DNA of 64,000 nt from Quercus robur (GCF_932294415.1 NC_065541.1:50260290-50324289); one strand, 5' to 3'; shown: positions 1 to 12,477, counted from the stretch's first letter. Notes: generated by a model from the letters alone, not told the origin. Numbers and translations are program-made.

Positions 1-1530
1 ACCATCTATGTTGTCTTCCTTTCCAGTGGTTTGCATACAAGAACCTGGATTTCAAACCAGACAGGTTAGTGTCAATTTGCTATTTGGACTCTTATCACCA
101 AAAACTTAGTTCCAATTACATAATTGCTATCATTTGGAAGAATTTTTAAGACAATTTTTTTCAGCATGGGTCATCAACAAAATTTCAAGCAAGCTCCAGA
201 AATAATTAACTTCATTTAGAGGGAGCAAAGGAGAAGGACCCTGATTTATAACAAAGTTTGAGTAAGATATTCAACACAATTACTTGCAATAGGTAATAGG
301 AAATGAAAAGAGCTGAAGGGGGATGGAGAGTCATACGCAAACAAATATTTACATTTCGAGTCACATAATATTAGTGAGTTTGAACCTCTTTTCCGAAGGT
401 AAGAGAGCAAACTAGGATCTAAGTAACCATACACCACATCACGATCAGTTAAGAGTAAATGTGGTATATTATGATGATTTTGAGCATGTTGGGAGTTCTC
501 ATACTGCAGCCTGCAGCGGGAAAACTTGTCAATAGTTATGCATACTGAGCAAGGTAGTTTGTGATCAAATGCAATTTGCCACTCGCGGTTTCAGGGCAAA
601 AACCACAAGGATTATATGCATCAACAGAAGCTTCATGATAGCAAGCTTTAAAGATATGGGCTTTTTATGAATGTTCAAATCGACAACAAACCCAAAAAGT
701 GATTGAAACAAAGGTTACGGCCATTCAAAAAACCTTTCTAAATATTTCTCAACAAGAATGATTCCTTTGGTCACAAAATTTTACTCTGACCAGATCAAAC
801 ACCTCCCAACAGGAGCACTTCAATAGTGATAATAGACTCACAGAAATGTCGTAAAACCACACTTCAATGGCTGATTCATGATTAAAGAAACCAGAACAAA
901 ATCAGAGAGAGATGAAAAATAGGAAGCTAAAATCTCAGTTCTCATAGAATGAGCCACAAACAGGCTCCCCCTAGCTAATCTGAGCCTTGGCAATCCCTTA
1001 ACATGAAAAGGTAGCCAATCACAGCATCCACATCCGATAACGCAGGTGCTGCACCATTTGATGGAAGATACAAGGAGTGCCATCATTAGCTTGATTAATA
1101 AGAATAATTTTTCATTATCCAATATTTACACACAAAACATCCCATATTGATATCATAATATCATCAGAAACTGGTCCTTACCCTATCTCAGTAACTAGGC
1201 AAAACAGTTTAGAAGAGACTGTCAGCTCCTAAAAAAGATATGTTCAACCTACAGCGCAAATGATACAGATTCCTTATCTTTCTTATTGAATTCCATAACA
1301 GCCGAATTACAGACAAAACAAGTAAAAGAAATGGTCTTAAATCCAGCTCCAAATGCCAAGTCAAACAATTCGTGTTGCATCCGCACCTTTCCTCCTGGTT
1401 TTTGAGTCATCATAAGCATATCAAGTAGGGATTTGCCCCTTGCAAAAGTGGTCATCTCTGGGAAAATTGGAAGAATTTGCTCCACAACGATTACCTTTCC
1501 GTCTTTTGGAAGAGAATTGTAGCAGTTCTT
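1..1530. repeat. Left copy of segmental duplication, part A (OMT1 last exon and 3' flank)
   Basis: This stretch aligns colinearly, with only scattered differences, to 37121-39480. It covers the 3' flank of OMT1 and most of its last exon. The right copy carries an extra foldback element of about 730 bp at 37810-38540 and a short internal duplication near 37500. The duplication runs off the left edge of the window. Apart from the OMT1 exon I see no coding potential; the open frames at 246-437 and 838-1122 have no recognisable domain. Confidence 0.8.
27..64 (+). other. Possible exon remnant of an unidentified gene
   Basis: A 38-bp stretch is preceded by a polypyrimidine run ending in CAG and followed by GTTAGT, so it looks like an internal exon; one frame reads FAYKNLDFKPDR. 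The same stretch with the same flanks recurs near 37147-37184 in the duplicated segment with almost no change. I do not recognise the gene. No other exon of it is visible in the window, so it is probably a remnant or chance. Confidence 0.2.
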
Positions 1531-3798
1531 CAACAACTTCAAGCAGCGATCGTCACTCCAATCACGAAGTATTCCCTGCATAATATCCATAATCTCACAA
1601 TATTTACTGAATTTATTTCTTAATTAAAGAGAAAGATGGTCCTCTAAGTCATCAGTACAAGTAAATCAGGAAATAATGCCAGAAAAACTCAAAACTCACG
1701 TTCAAAAATATGGCATCTCCTTTTGGAACACTCTCGAACATATCTCCAGCTACATGTTTCACACCTGCAAGACAAATGAGCACATCCTTTAATCTAAGCA
1801 CTCAATGAACTAATCCCCGAAGGCCATCTAGGTTCTTGAAACATGCAGTCATGCATTAACAACCACAAATCAGTAATATTGAGTTGGCTAGATTTAAATA
1901 ATCAATCTCAACAGACAATATGAGATTTTCCATTTTGGCTATCTCAAATGATAGATGATTTGGAGTTACTCTCTCTGTCTCTCTCAATTTAGAATGCAGT
2001 TCTGGAGCGATGTGGTACAAAGAAATTGATAATATGAAGGTTGTAAAGAGTACAAAAGACAGTACAACAGAAGAGACCTGGTGGAACTGCACTTAAATCA
2101 ACTCAAGTGATGAAATATAAAACTCAATACATCACCAACCAGTATATTGATCATTTCAATTTCAAATGCCAATAAGAGAGCTCGTCAAATTGAAAGTTAC
2201 CTTTGGAGAAATGACACAAAAACTCCACAATATTATTTCAAATATTACATATCGAAGAGACATCATACCAGGAAAGGGTGGGGCATGTTTTATGACATGA
2301 GGCAAGTCAAAGTTAATGCCCTTCATATTGGGGTATTTGGAAGTGATTAAGTTAAGTGCCACTCCAATGCCACCACCAACATCAACCACCTGCTTGAGGT
2401 TCTCAAAACCTTTGAAGGACTCAAGGATCTTCTTAACAACTATGGCAGTGTGGCTGAACATTGCTGTGTTGGAAACTTGACTGAACCTGCCGTCCCTGCC
2501 AGCATACTCATAGGCATGCATTCCATGGACCTTGTTAAATGGAAGTCCGCCTTCAAGAATGGCATTCTTCAGTTGCGACCTAACATTCATTCAATTCAAC
2601 AACAAAGTTAGCCACCATTAGCAAAATTTTGATGAAGTCTGGGAACAACTAGCATAAGGCACACAGGTAATCCCTTTGTGATGGGTGTTAGACCACATTA
2701 TTAAACTACTTGACTATGCCAAAAAACCAGCCACAACTACAATTCCTAATAGGTAACAATGATTATAATAACAACAATGAACAAAAATCCAAATACCCAA
2801 ATGTCTTGTAGCCAGAAGGCATCTACCACTCCCCTGTCTCCCATGTTGGGGTTCGACCCACCACCCCAAAAATCAAAATAAAAAACAAAATAACAACAAT
2901 AATAATAAATCTAAGTATTGAATTAACAACACTTTGTCCTTATGCAAGTTTGTCATTGTCGTTTATCATTCTACTATACAACTATTACCATAAAAGTTAA
3001 TTGAAAGTCCAAAAACTTAACAAAAATGATCAGCACCAAGTGGGGGCAAAAGTAATATAACAAATTGACTAATCAACGAGTTATGTATGTCAAATAGTGC
3101 TGTGGATTCAAGCAAATTATCCAAGGAACATTCTCTATGGCCCATAAGGGAACAAATCACAAAGCATGACATGAAGATTGCAAAACAGAACTAATTAAAA
3201 CGAATAAAGAAATAAAGGGATTTCTTTATGATTAGAGAAAAGGAAAAAAAAAATCAAAAAGTGATGACTGAGTCACTGACCAACTATCCAAGTAAACCTT
3301 GTCATGAACCAAATCCATCAAGGGTGCCAAGGAAACCCCATCTTGTTGGTTACCACGCGCAAAGTACTTGGACACTGAAGTAAGACAGTATCGCCTGTGA
3401 AAAATATCATCATCCAAAGAGACACCAAGCACGCCATGGTGCAGCAGTAGGCTACAAATGCGGTTAATCATGGCTGGTGCGTCCGGGTTCGTGGTGGGCA
3501 TTTGGGCCACAATCTCCTCAGCAGAGAGCGTGACACTGGGACCCACATTGGCCAAGATGTCAAAGACACCAAGGTCCATGGCTGTGTGTATAGCCATGGG
3601 TAGCGTTGACCCGTACACCAGTTCCATGGCCTCAGAGAAAGCTTCTTCTTCTTCTTCTCTTTTTTGAATGCGTTGTGATTCTTGGTCGTCAATGATTGTT
3701 ATTGGGCCGATGACGATGTGGGTTTGTGCTGAAGATGATGAAGCCGCAGCAGCAGCAGCAGCCATTTGTCTTGCCTTCTGACGCCTGTTCCTGCCCAT
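1249..3798 (-). CDS. COMT-like O-methyltransferase OMT1, four exons, catalytic residues changed
   Basis: Class I plant S-adenosylmethionine-dependent O-methyltransferase, the cytosolic dimeric family that methylates phenolic hydroxyls such as those of caffeic acid. Exons on the minus strand are 3798-3281, 2579-2269, 1764-1700 and 1575-1249, all with GT-AG borders; together 1221 bp, 406 aa. A start at 3765 (MAAAAAAA) would give 395 aa, nearer the usual 360-370; I cannot decide between them. The dimerisation region spans about residues 45-130. The SAM-binding glycine motif VVDVGGGIG and downstream [10 protein letters not shown] are intact. Exon 2 (311 bp) and exon 3 (65 bp) match OMT4 exactly in length. 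Oddities: a poly-Ala/poly-Ser N-terminus; the catalytic His of the usual HDWSD is Arg (LRDWSD); the Glu in GGKER is Val (GGKVR); the Glu in VEQILP is kept. The reading frame is open, so it may be expressed with altered or no activity. The family call is firm; the substrate is unknown. Confidence 0.85.
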
Positions 3799-3869
3799 GG
3801 CTACTTTCCTTCCTGCTTTTCCTCTTGCTTTTTCGGTGAGAAATGAAAATGAGTAACGAAGGGTCAAAT

Positions 3870-4455
3870 AAAGTCTAGAAGGATGTCAAAGATTCATGAT
3901 AAGTTGGTAACTGCCCCTTTTTTTCTAATCATTATTATCCAAATTTTAAAAATACTATTTTTACTATATTTTTATAAAAAATTTTAAGCGACAGACAAAA
4001 TAATAATTTTAATAGTAGTTTTAAATTAGAATTAATAACGTAAATTTCAGTTAGATTAACTGATAAAGTCTATACAAATACAAATAGAATATGACTTTTG
4101 TCATAACATGATAATTCATCTTTGAGGCTATACAAGATTTTTTAAGCATTTGATTGTTCCTTCGAGTGTGTTTGGTTTCCATTCTAACACACTTGTATAT
4201 AATTAAAAGGAGGAATCTTTTGGGATAACTCCAAGATGCTAGTGAGATGTTTCAAATTTAAGACCTCATGAATCTTATGAGTTCCTTAGCAACCACTAAA
4301 CCAATCCCTAGGAGTTTTCTAAGGGTCGAATCAAGAGTTTGAAGTAATCTAACGGGAGTAAAAGCATTCATGCGCTACACAATGTATTTAGATTTAAATC
4401 ATGGTTATTGATCAATCAAGACAAAAAATGCCTACAAATTAAAATTGAAATTTCC
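3870..4455. other. OMT1 upstream region and remnant of OMT2 intron 3
   Basis: From about 4080 to 4455 the sequence matches OMT4 intron 3 (about 44930-45240), so it is the 5' part of an intron that belonged to OMT2. The homology ends before the last exon would appear, which marks a rearrangement border between OMT2 and the OMT1 promoter. From 3870 to 4080 there is AT-rich sequence upstream of OMT1; I see no convincing TATA box. Confidence 0.6.
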
Positions 4456-4470
4456 CTTCATGAAAATGTT

Positions 4471-4680
4471 TTTATTTATTTTTTTTGGTCTTAGACCTGG
4501 TGTATCCCTAAAGCTTTCAACCAAGGGACTAATCACTGTTGCGATGGGTGGGCAAAGGTAAATTGCTAGCCCAGGGAATTTTTCCAAAGTGTTGGAGCTA
4601 GAACTTGGGCTCTTTTACCTCCATTTAAGACAGTCACTTTGGGATTGAATGCCCAATCACTCAGCCAACCCCACTGAGTT
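4471..4680 (-). mobile_element. tRNA-derived SINE in OMT2 exon 3
   Basis: A 210-bp insertion flanked by a perfect 15-bp direct repeat, CTTCATGAAAATGTT, at 4456-4470 and 4681-4695. Read on the minus strand it begins with an A-box-like GGTTGGCTGAGTGATTGG, has a B-box-like AGTTCTAGCTCC, and ends in an A-rich tail. This is the layout of a plant tRNA-derived SINE. The flanking repeat lies inside what was OMT2 exon 3. Confidence 0.75.
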
Positions 4681-5727
4681 CTTCATGAAAATGTTGTCCC
4701 TTTAAGAATACTTTCGAATGTATCTCCTCCTAAATGTTCCACACTTGCAACATAAGTTAATGCGCCTCTTTATCTACATAACTTGTGTATTTATACAGCC
4801 TATCTAGGCTTTTTAAAATTATGATATTAGTATTATTATTCCATAAAATTCATATGCTGATCCCATCGTTTTAAAAATCAGACTAATTGGTTGAATTGGT
4901 TCAACTGGGAACCGGTCACTAACCTAGTTTGATTAAAACCCCTAAAACTGGCCAGAACCAATTAAAAATTGGTAAAAAATGGGAATTGGGAGCAAAAATG
5001 ATTCATTGACTGTACTGGTTTTTAAAACCATAGTTAATCAAACTTTAAATTGATAAGATACGAAAAATCCTTAACAATATTGTGAAAAAAAAAAGGAGAC
5101 TATGAGTTAAAATAATATTGGAATACAGTGGGGAATGTTGTATGACATGAGGTAAGTCGAAATTAATGCCTTTGACGTGGGGATATCTGGTAGTGATGAA
5201 GTTAAGAGTAACTCCTAGACCATCGCCAACATCAAGTTCATCAACTATAATTGCCTGAGTTGCTTTTCATAAGAAACATTGCTTTATTTGCCTTTTGAAA
5301 AATTGAAAAAAGAAAAGAAAAAAGGCTTCCCCACTAGAATTGAGTAATTACTAAAGAAATGTTTCAAATTGGTACGTGCTGATACAAAAGAAAGAACTGA
5401 GGTGTCAGAATATAAACTTTATGTAGTACATAATTGCTTTTAGCAATTGAACCCAAGCTTTAAAGGTAAAAAAACCTTCTCAACCAAAAAATAAAATAAA
5501 GGTAAAAAAAGAAAAAGAAAAACTAGGAGATAATTACAATGAACTTTTCATAAGTCCTCATTTCGTGGCCGACATTGAACTGTGGTTCACCAATAGGACT
5601 ATTCAGGATTTCTTAAGTTCTAAGTATGGTTCGCCAAGCAACATGTACGTAAATTGTCCATTGCATCATAGTGATGCCATATTGTTTGTCCAAAAATCTT
5701 CATAAAAAATAAGGTTAGGCAAAGTCC

Positions 5728-5930
5728 ATGGAAGAAACCAATGTGAATTTGAAACTTCTTATAGACAAAGAAAGCCATAGAGTGCTTTTTGCTGAAGCTA
5801 GCAAGGATTTCATCGACTTCCTCATTCACGTTCTAGCCCTGCCGGTTGGAACTTTCATTCCGCTTCTCAAAAAGCAAGGAATGGTGGGTAGCTTGGGGAG
5901 CATTTACGAGAGCATTGAAAGTTTTAGTAT
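5728..5930 (+). pseudogene. DUF674 gene first-exon fragment
   Basis: The open frame starting MEETNVNLKLLIDKESHRVL and continuing through FAEASKDFIDFL, ALPVGTFIPLL and GMVGSLGSIYESIE matches the N-terminal part of the plant DUF674 family (function unknown; usually about 450-550 aa, often in several exons). Only about 66 codons are present; the frame then runs into the end of a hAT-like element at 5946. It lies between the two halves of OMT2 exon 2, so it arrived as part of a foreign insertion. Whether 5266-5727 is its old promoter I cannot tell; I see nothing else there. Confidence 0.65.
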
Positions 5931-6342
5931 ATACATACTTTCAATCAGTGGTGGCTCCAGTAATATTTTCCAGCGTGGTCATTAAGAAATTTAAATTATA
6001 TAAATTTAATAAAAATAGAACTTCATATATTGACCATTAAAAAAAAAAAAAACACATACACACGCACAAAAAGAAATAAAGTCTTACAATTTTCTTTTTG
6101 AATTTTCTTATTTTGAAATTTTTGCATGATAGTCTTATTATCAATGTTGTAAGTTACATCTTTTTCAAAATTTTAGTTCCATAAAAATTTTCTTAAGCTT
6201 TTTCTTTTTGTTTGTAAGGACCTAATATATTGTTAACGGGATCAAAGTTTAAAGAAAAGTTTAACTACAAACTAAGCTATAGCCTAAGGCTACAATTCTC
6301 ACTAAACAAATTAACATGGTTACATATTTTGAAAATTTAAAT

Positions 6343-6899
6343 TGTACGGCACCGAGGTCCCAAGACCCAGATGGGCCCTGGGCTCAGGCCCAATAGCACG
6401 GCCCCCTCGCCCTAAGCTTTGCTTGAAACTGCCTTCAAAGAATACGAGTTTTGGGCCTCGGCTTCGGAACTATGCTCGGCATAAAGCTTCCCGAACGGTC
6501 AGTGAAACCTTGTCCGGGCGTACCATAGGATGCTCGGGAAACATCACTACCGAGCAAATTCACCTAAGTTGGAGCCAAGTTCCAAGGCCATAATCGTTAC
6601 ACTCCACTCTCACCTAAACATCCACTTATAACAGATAATATTGGACCTCCAATTGCACTAACAATGGCAGTAATTATAATCTCCCCACTAACTTAAAGCT
6701 ATAAATAGAAGAAGTTGAGAAAGAAGAAGGGGTTCAGAAAAAAGAGAGAAAAAACAGTCATTTAGAGAGAGGGGAGGAACATTACTTTGAGTCTCTGTGC
6801 CGAGAACGACCCAAAGTAGGAAATCTTGAAGCCCACTTTACAAATAAATTGTGAGCCTAAGTGAGGTTGAGCCCAACAGTCTCATTTCAAGTTGGCACA
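6343..6899 (+). repeat. 5' LTR of the Tat element
   Basis: 557 bp beginning TGTACGGCACC and ending GGTTGGCACA-like (GTTGGCACA). It matches the 3' LTR at 16003-16559 over its full length. A TATA-like TATAAATAG lies near 6701, a reasonable promoter for element transcription. Confidence 0.92.
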
Positions 6900-6900
6900 A

Positions 6901-6918
6901 TTGGCGCCCACCGTGAGG
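6901..6918 (+). promoter_or_regulatory. Primer-binding site of the Tat element
   Basis: TTGGCGCCCACCGTGAGG starts 1 bp after the 5' LTR. The TTGGCGCC core is typical of plant gypsy-type primer-binding sites. I do not assign the tRNA. Confidence 0.7.
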
Positions 6919-7499
6919 CTCTCCTACGAAGCTGTGGTTCGATTGAGGCTCAAATAAGGGAAATGTCCGAGGGACATTCAGGAGGGCATGCTCAGAGCGG
7001 TTCCGTGGGATCTTCTCGGGGATCCACGTGGCGGGAAAGAAGACAGAAAGGGCGCGAGGATAGGGAGCGCCTACGAGGAGAGGAAGAGTCTGGCCTGGGA
7101 GAAGGGTTGGATTAGACTCGCCGAACGATGTCGGGTGTCTCGAGACACAGGCAGTATGATGATAGAGACCAAGAGCTGGAGCGGTTGCGCAGACTGGTGA
7201 TGGATCTAGAACTGGAAGCAAGGGGTTGACGCCAAGAAAGGGACCGCTACCACCGGCAAAGGAGAAATGATAGCATGGGAAATCGGGGTGAAGAGGGCTC
7301 TAGCCACTCCGGTACACAACGATTCCAAAACCAATCACCCTTTCAAGAATCACACCGGCGTAGGAATCAGTTACACTCCCGAGAGACACGTCATCGCCGG
7401 AGCCGTTCACGTTCGCATGGATATGAGGACCGAGGGTTGGATTCGCCAGAGGAACGGCGACCCCACAATGCTGCCATGGACGCCATGAGCTGAGCCTTA

Positions 7500-8420
7500 C
7501 GAAGGGCTGCTCGGTTGCTATTCTCAGATGAAATTGAACGGGCCCCTATGCCGAGTGGATTTACAAGACCGCCATTCAATTCCTACGACGGGAAGACAGA
7601 CCCTGTGGAGCATGTCAGTCATTATATCCACATGATATCCTTGCATGCACACAATGATGCCTTGATGTGTAAGGTATTCCCCTCCAGTCTCGGTTCCAGG
7701 GCCCTGAGATGGTTCAGTGGGTTATGAAAAGGCTCCATTCGTAGCTTTGCCGAGCTGATTCAAGAGTTCGACAATAGATTCGTGACATGTAGCCGAGTGT
7801 CGCAGCTGGTGGATGCGTTACTTTCCATAAAGATGAGGGTCGGTGAAACCCTTCGGAGTTACGCCAGCTGGTACTGGGAACTCTACAACGAGATTGGTGG
7901 AGGAAATGAGAAGATAGTGGCAAGCACCTTCAGGATGGGGCTCCCCGAAGATTCTGAATTATGGGAGTCGTTGACGAAAAGACCTCCCGAGGATATAAGG
8001 CAACTTATAAGGTGCATTGAGGAGTATAAATGCCTGGAAGATGATCGGCTACAAAATAAGGGGAAAGCCCCGTTACTAGGGAGATCTCGACAGGGTGTTA
8101 TCCCGGCAAGACCAAAAAAAGATTTCAGGATGCAAGAACCAGAGGCGCAAATTGAGGGAGTTAATGTGGCGTTCAAAGAACCTGTGCACAAAATTCTAGA
8201 TCAGATTAAGAATGAATCATTCTTTAGGTGGCCGAACAAGATGGGGGGTGACCCATCTCGAAGGAACTAAAACTTGTATTGCACATACCATAGGGACAAA
8301 GGGCACACCACCGAGCAGTGTCGGGTACTAAAAGATCATCTCGGGCAATTAGTAAAAGCAGGGTATTTGAAAGAGTTTGTAGTGGACTCCGCAGACCGGG
8401 ATGCTGACCAGGGTGTTCAG
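7500..8420 (+). pseudogene. gag region of the Tat element (fossil)
   Basis: Retrotransposon gag domain recognised from YDGKTDPVEHV and the long helical stretch after it, followed by a zinc-knuckle-like CTYHRDKGHTTEQC characteristic of Tat gag proteins. It would form the particle that packages element RNA. The region is broken. Confidence 0.75.
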
Positions 8421-8499
8421 CAAAAAAGGAATCCCCTCCCGCCACCGTTGGGAGTGATCGAAGTCATCCACGCTGCCCCAAGAGGTACAGCAGCAGTTA

Positions 8500-9090
8500 A
8501 AGGGGTACTGACAGTGGCTTGCACGAAAGGAGAATCACCCGAGAAGAGGATGAAAATTGGTCGGCTAACCATCTCTTTCAGCGAAGAAGACTTGAAAGGG
8601 ACGATCCAACCTCATGATGATGCGTTGGTAGTAACAGCTCGGATAAGCGGGTTCTTGGTAAAAAGAGTGATGATAGACCAAGGAAGCAGAGCCGACGTGA
8701 TGTACTTGGATCTGTTCGAAGGGCTCGGATTGAAGAGTCAGGACTTAGCGAAGTATGACACGCCACTGGTCTCGTTTGACGGAAGGGTCATGGTTCCTGA
8801 AGGGCAAATTTCTCTCTCGGTGGACATGGAAGGCAAGGAAGTAATAGTGACCTTCATAGTAGTCCGGTCATTCTCACTGTACACTGCAATCCTGGGAAGG
8901 CCGTGGATCCACGCAATGAAGGCCGTTCCGTCCACCTTGCACGTGAAAGTGAAATTTCCCATCGAGTATGGAGTCGCCGTGGTGCGAGGGAACCAACGAG
9001 TGGCTAGGCAGTGTCTGGTCGCCGCAGTCAGATGGAAGAGCGAACAGCTTGGACAAGCGGGGGAGACCGAAAAAGAAACTTTATAGCAAT
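8500..9090 (+). pseudogene. Protease region of the Tat element (fossil)
   Basis: Aspartic-protease-type fold recognised from the stretch around MIDQGSRADVMY, then GLKSQDL and ILGRPWIHAM, the usual order in plant Ty3/gypsy proteases. It lies between gag and reverse transcriptase, as expected. Confidence 0.65.
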
Positions 9091-9189
9091 CATAGAAGCC
9101 CCGAGGGGAAACGGGGGCGGACGTTGCTGAGGAGGTTTTAAAGGTCAGAATTTTTCCGGACAATGACAGGTATTTCCAGATAGGCATGA

Positions 9190-10060
9190 GCATGAATGAC
9201 CAAGAAAAGGTAGAGATGTTGTTGTTCCTTTTACAGAACGTGGATGTCTTTGCCTGGAGTCCGTACGAAGTGCCTGGCGTAGATCCTGAGTTCATTGTCC
9301 ACAAGCTTAACGTGGACCCATCATTCCCCCCGAAAAAACAAAAATCGAGGAGAGCATCGAAGGAGCATGTTGACGCGATGAATTTGGAAGTCCAGAGGCT
9401 AAAGGAAGCAGGGGTGATAAGGGAAATATTCTTCCTGAGGTGGTTAGCGAATACGGTGGTGGTGAAGAAAAAGAATGGTAAATGGAGAGTTTGTGTGGAT
9501 TTCACAGACTTGAATACGGCATGTCCCAAGGATCCGTTCCCAATGCCCAAGATTGACCAACTAGTAGACGCCACGTATGGGCACCCGAGGATGAGCTTCT
9601 TGGATGCTTTCCAGGGGTACCACCAGATTGCCTTGGCGCTCGAGGACCGAGAAAAGACAGCATTTATTTCCCCGAGTGCAAACTATCACTACGAAGTCAT
9701 GCCGTTTGGATTGAAGAACGTCGATGCTACATACCAGCGGATGATGACGAGGATGTTTCGAGAGAAAATTAGGTGCACAATGGAGGTATACATTGACGAC
9801 ATGGTGGTAAAGAGCAAAAAGGAGTTGCAACATATGGAAGACCTCCGGGGAGTATTTGAGATACTCCGGCAGCACAAGTTGCGCTTGAACACCGAGAAGT
9901 GTACTTTCGGTGTGGGGGCTGGCAAGTTCTTGGGTTATATGATTTCTACTCGGGGGATAGAAGCCAATCCCGACCAGATAGATGCCGTGAATCGCCTTAG
10001 ACCACCGAGTAATCCAAAGGAAGTACAAGTGCTAATCGGGATGTTAGCCGCCCTAAACTG
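9190..10060 (+). pseudogene. Reverse transcriptase region of the Tat element (fossil)
   Basis: Recognised by NGKWRVCVDFTDLN, the palm motif YIDDMVVKS, and KCTFGVGAGKFLGYM, a clear match to the Ty3/gypsy reverse transcriptase family. Confidence 0.9.
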
Positions 10061-10099
10061 ATTCATCTCCAAATTCGCAGATCGCTGCAGACTGTTTTA

Positions 10100-10560
10100 T
10101 CAACTTTTGAAGAAGTGGAAGGAGTTTCATTGGGACAAGGAATGCGACAAGGCCTTTCAAGAACTGAAGGAATACTTGGCAAAAGCACCCATGTTAACGG
10201 CCCCGGAGTCCGGGGAGGATTTGTTTATGTACCTCTCAGTGTCTGACCATGCCGTGAGTGCTGTGTTACTAAGGGACCAAGGAGTACAGCAGCCAGTGTA
10301 TTACATAAGCAAAACCTTAGTAGATGCCGAGACGAGGTACCTGCCCCTTGAGAAGCTAGTTTTGGCACTGGTGCACGCCACGAGGAAGTTGCCGTATTAC
10401 TTTCAGGCTCATACAGTATTTGTCCTCACCGAGTATCCCCTACAGTCGTTGTTAAAAAGATCGGACTTCACGGGCCGAATAGCCAAATGGGGAACTCATT
10501 TGGGTTCGTTCGACATAAGGTACCGACCGCGAAGCTCGGTAAAGGGACAGGTTCTTGCTG
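10100..10560 (+). pseudogene. RNase H region of the Tat element (fossil)
   Basis: The RT-linked RNase H is recognised from VYYISKTLVDAETRY, PLEKLVLALVHA and YRPRSSVKGQVLADF. This form is usual right after a Ty3/gypsy reverse transcriptase. Confidence 0.8.
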
Positions 10561-10599
10561 ATTTCATTGCAGAATTCACCCCTAAGAACGATGGGAAGA

Positions 10600-10946
10600 T
10601 AATTTGTAATGCGGAACGTCGTTCGTGGAAAGTGTTTGTAGACGGCACTTCGAATGCTATGGGGGCCGGAGCTGGTATTATCATAATCACCCCGGAGGGC
10701 ATACGATTAGAACACTCCTTCATATTAGGATTCAAAGCCTCAAACAACGAAGCCAAGTACGAGGCCTTCTTGGCCGGGTTGAGGGCTGTATTGCGTTTGG
10801 GCGCGAAAGATGTTGAGATTTATTCAGACTCTCGGCTGGTCGTTTATCAAATCATAGGAAGCTTTGAAGCTCAGGACTCTCGGATGAAAGCCTATCTGAG
10901 TGCAGCTAAGCAGATCATTGTCCGGTTCGGGACAGTGCCCATGTAG
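10600..10946 (+). pseudogene. Second, archaeal-type RNase H of the Tat element (fossil)
   Basis: A second RNase H fold begins at KVFVDGTSNAMGAGAG and continues through NNEAKYEAFLAGL and VEIYSDSRLVVYQI. An additional RNase H of this archaeal/plant type after the first is a known hallmark of Tat-lineage elements and is the main basis for the lineage call. Confidence 0.8.
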
Positions 10947-11219
10947 GTCGGGCACAAAACAGACATGCCGACTCGCTGGCCACGTTGGCTTCATCCTCTA
11001 CCGAGAATATACCTCGGCTGGTCAAAATAGAGCTTATAAGGGAGCCGAGCATCGAGGTGAAAAGTGATGACAACCTGGCTGGGGTTGAGGTTACCATGGT
11101 GTCAATGGCAAATCCGTGTTGGATGAACCCGATCATAGACTTCCTAGCCGAGGATAAAGTTCCGGACGACGAAAAGGAGGCCAAAAAGATTCGTCAGGTG
11201 GCTCCCCGGTACTAGCTGT

Positions 11220-12336
11220 CGGCAGATCGCAAATTGTACTGGAGGTATTTCGCAGGCCCTTACCTTTTATGCCTTCATTCTGAGAAAGTGAACGAACTTC
11301 TGACTGAGCTTCATGACAAAGTGTGTGGTGGCCATGTCGGGGGACGGTCTCTGGCGCACAGGTCAATGACTCAGGGGTTTTGGTGGCCACAGATGTAGAA
11401 GGATGCCACGGAATATGTCCGGAGGTGTGAACAATGCCAAAAGCACGCCTCTCTAATCCACCAGCCAGCAGATCGTCTAAACCCCGTCAGCAGCCCATGG
11501 ACATTCTCGGCCCCTTTCCCCGAGCAACGGGTAACTGCCGATTTGTATTGGTGGCAGTGGATTACTTCACGAAGTGGGCGGAAGCCGAGGCCGTAGCCAA
11601 CATCTGGGATATTGACGTGAAAAAGTTTGTATGGAAAAACATAGTCACAAGGTTTGGGGTAACGAACTCACTAGTATCAGACAATGGGCTACAGTTCGAT
11701 AGCAAAGCTTTCCGGGCCTTCTGCAGCGATCTCGGCATTAAGAACAAGTATTCAACCCCGGAATACCCTCAAAGCAACGGCCAAGCTGAGGTAGTGAACA
11801 AGACGATTTTAAATGGGCTGAAGAAGAGGCTGGACGGGGCAAAGGGGAGATGGGTTGAAGAGCTGCCTAACATTTTATGGGCCTATCGTATGACTCCCAG
11901 AAGATCCACGGGTGAGACCCCTTTCTCTTTGACATATGGGGCAGAGGCCGTAATACCAACCGAGATGAGCTTATGCAGTGCATGGGTTGTAGGATTTGAC
12001 CTTGCCTAGAACGCCGACCTGATGATGGAGCGCTTGGACTGGTTAGAAGAATGTCGAGAGGTCGCAACCATACGGCTCGCAGAGTATCAGCAGAAACTAT
12101 CCCAGAGATACAACCAAGATGTAAAGGGGAGGGAATTCAGTGCCGGGGAATTGTTGCTAAGGAGGGTCGTGGGAAACATGCAAGATGTAGCTACCGGGAA
12201 GCTTGCTCAAACATGGGAAGGGCCGTACAGAATTACCACCATCGCTGGCGCGGGGGCTTACTACCTAGAAGATCTTGACGAGAGGCCGCTCCCTCGGCCA
12301 TGGGATGCTCACAATTTAAAGAAGTTCTACCTGTGA
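11220..12336 (+). pseudogene. Integrase region of the Tat element (fossil)
   Basis: An HHCC-type N-terminal segment, then the catalytic core recognised from GPFPRATGNCRF, VAVDYFTKWAEAE, SDNGLQFDSKAF and YPQSNGQAEVVNK, then a C-terminal part ending HNLKKFYL. This is the order expected for a Ty3/gypsy integrase. Confidence 0.85.
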
Positions 12337-12454
12337 CCATCCATATAGTAAATGTAAGTCAAAACTTTGTACTTTGCTAAAGTCAAGATAATGATGAAGT
12401 TACTTGTCTAAGCTGTTTTTGATCCCGTCATTGCACATTAAGAGAATTGCATGT

Positions 12455-12477
<23 letters not shown>

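Noticed and set aside
838-1122. 94-codon minus-strand frame next to OMT1
   Set aside because: In the duplicate at 38814-39020 the frame is not kept and differs by insertions, and no domain is visible. It is 3' flanking DNA.
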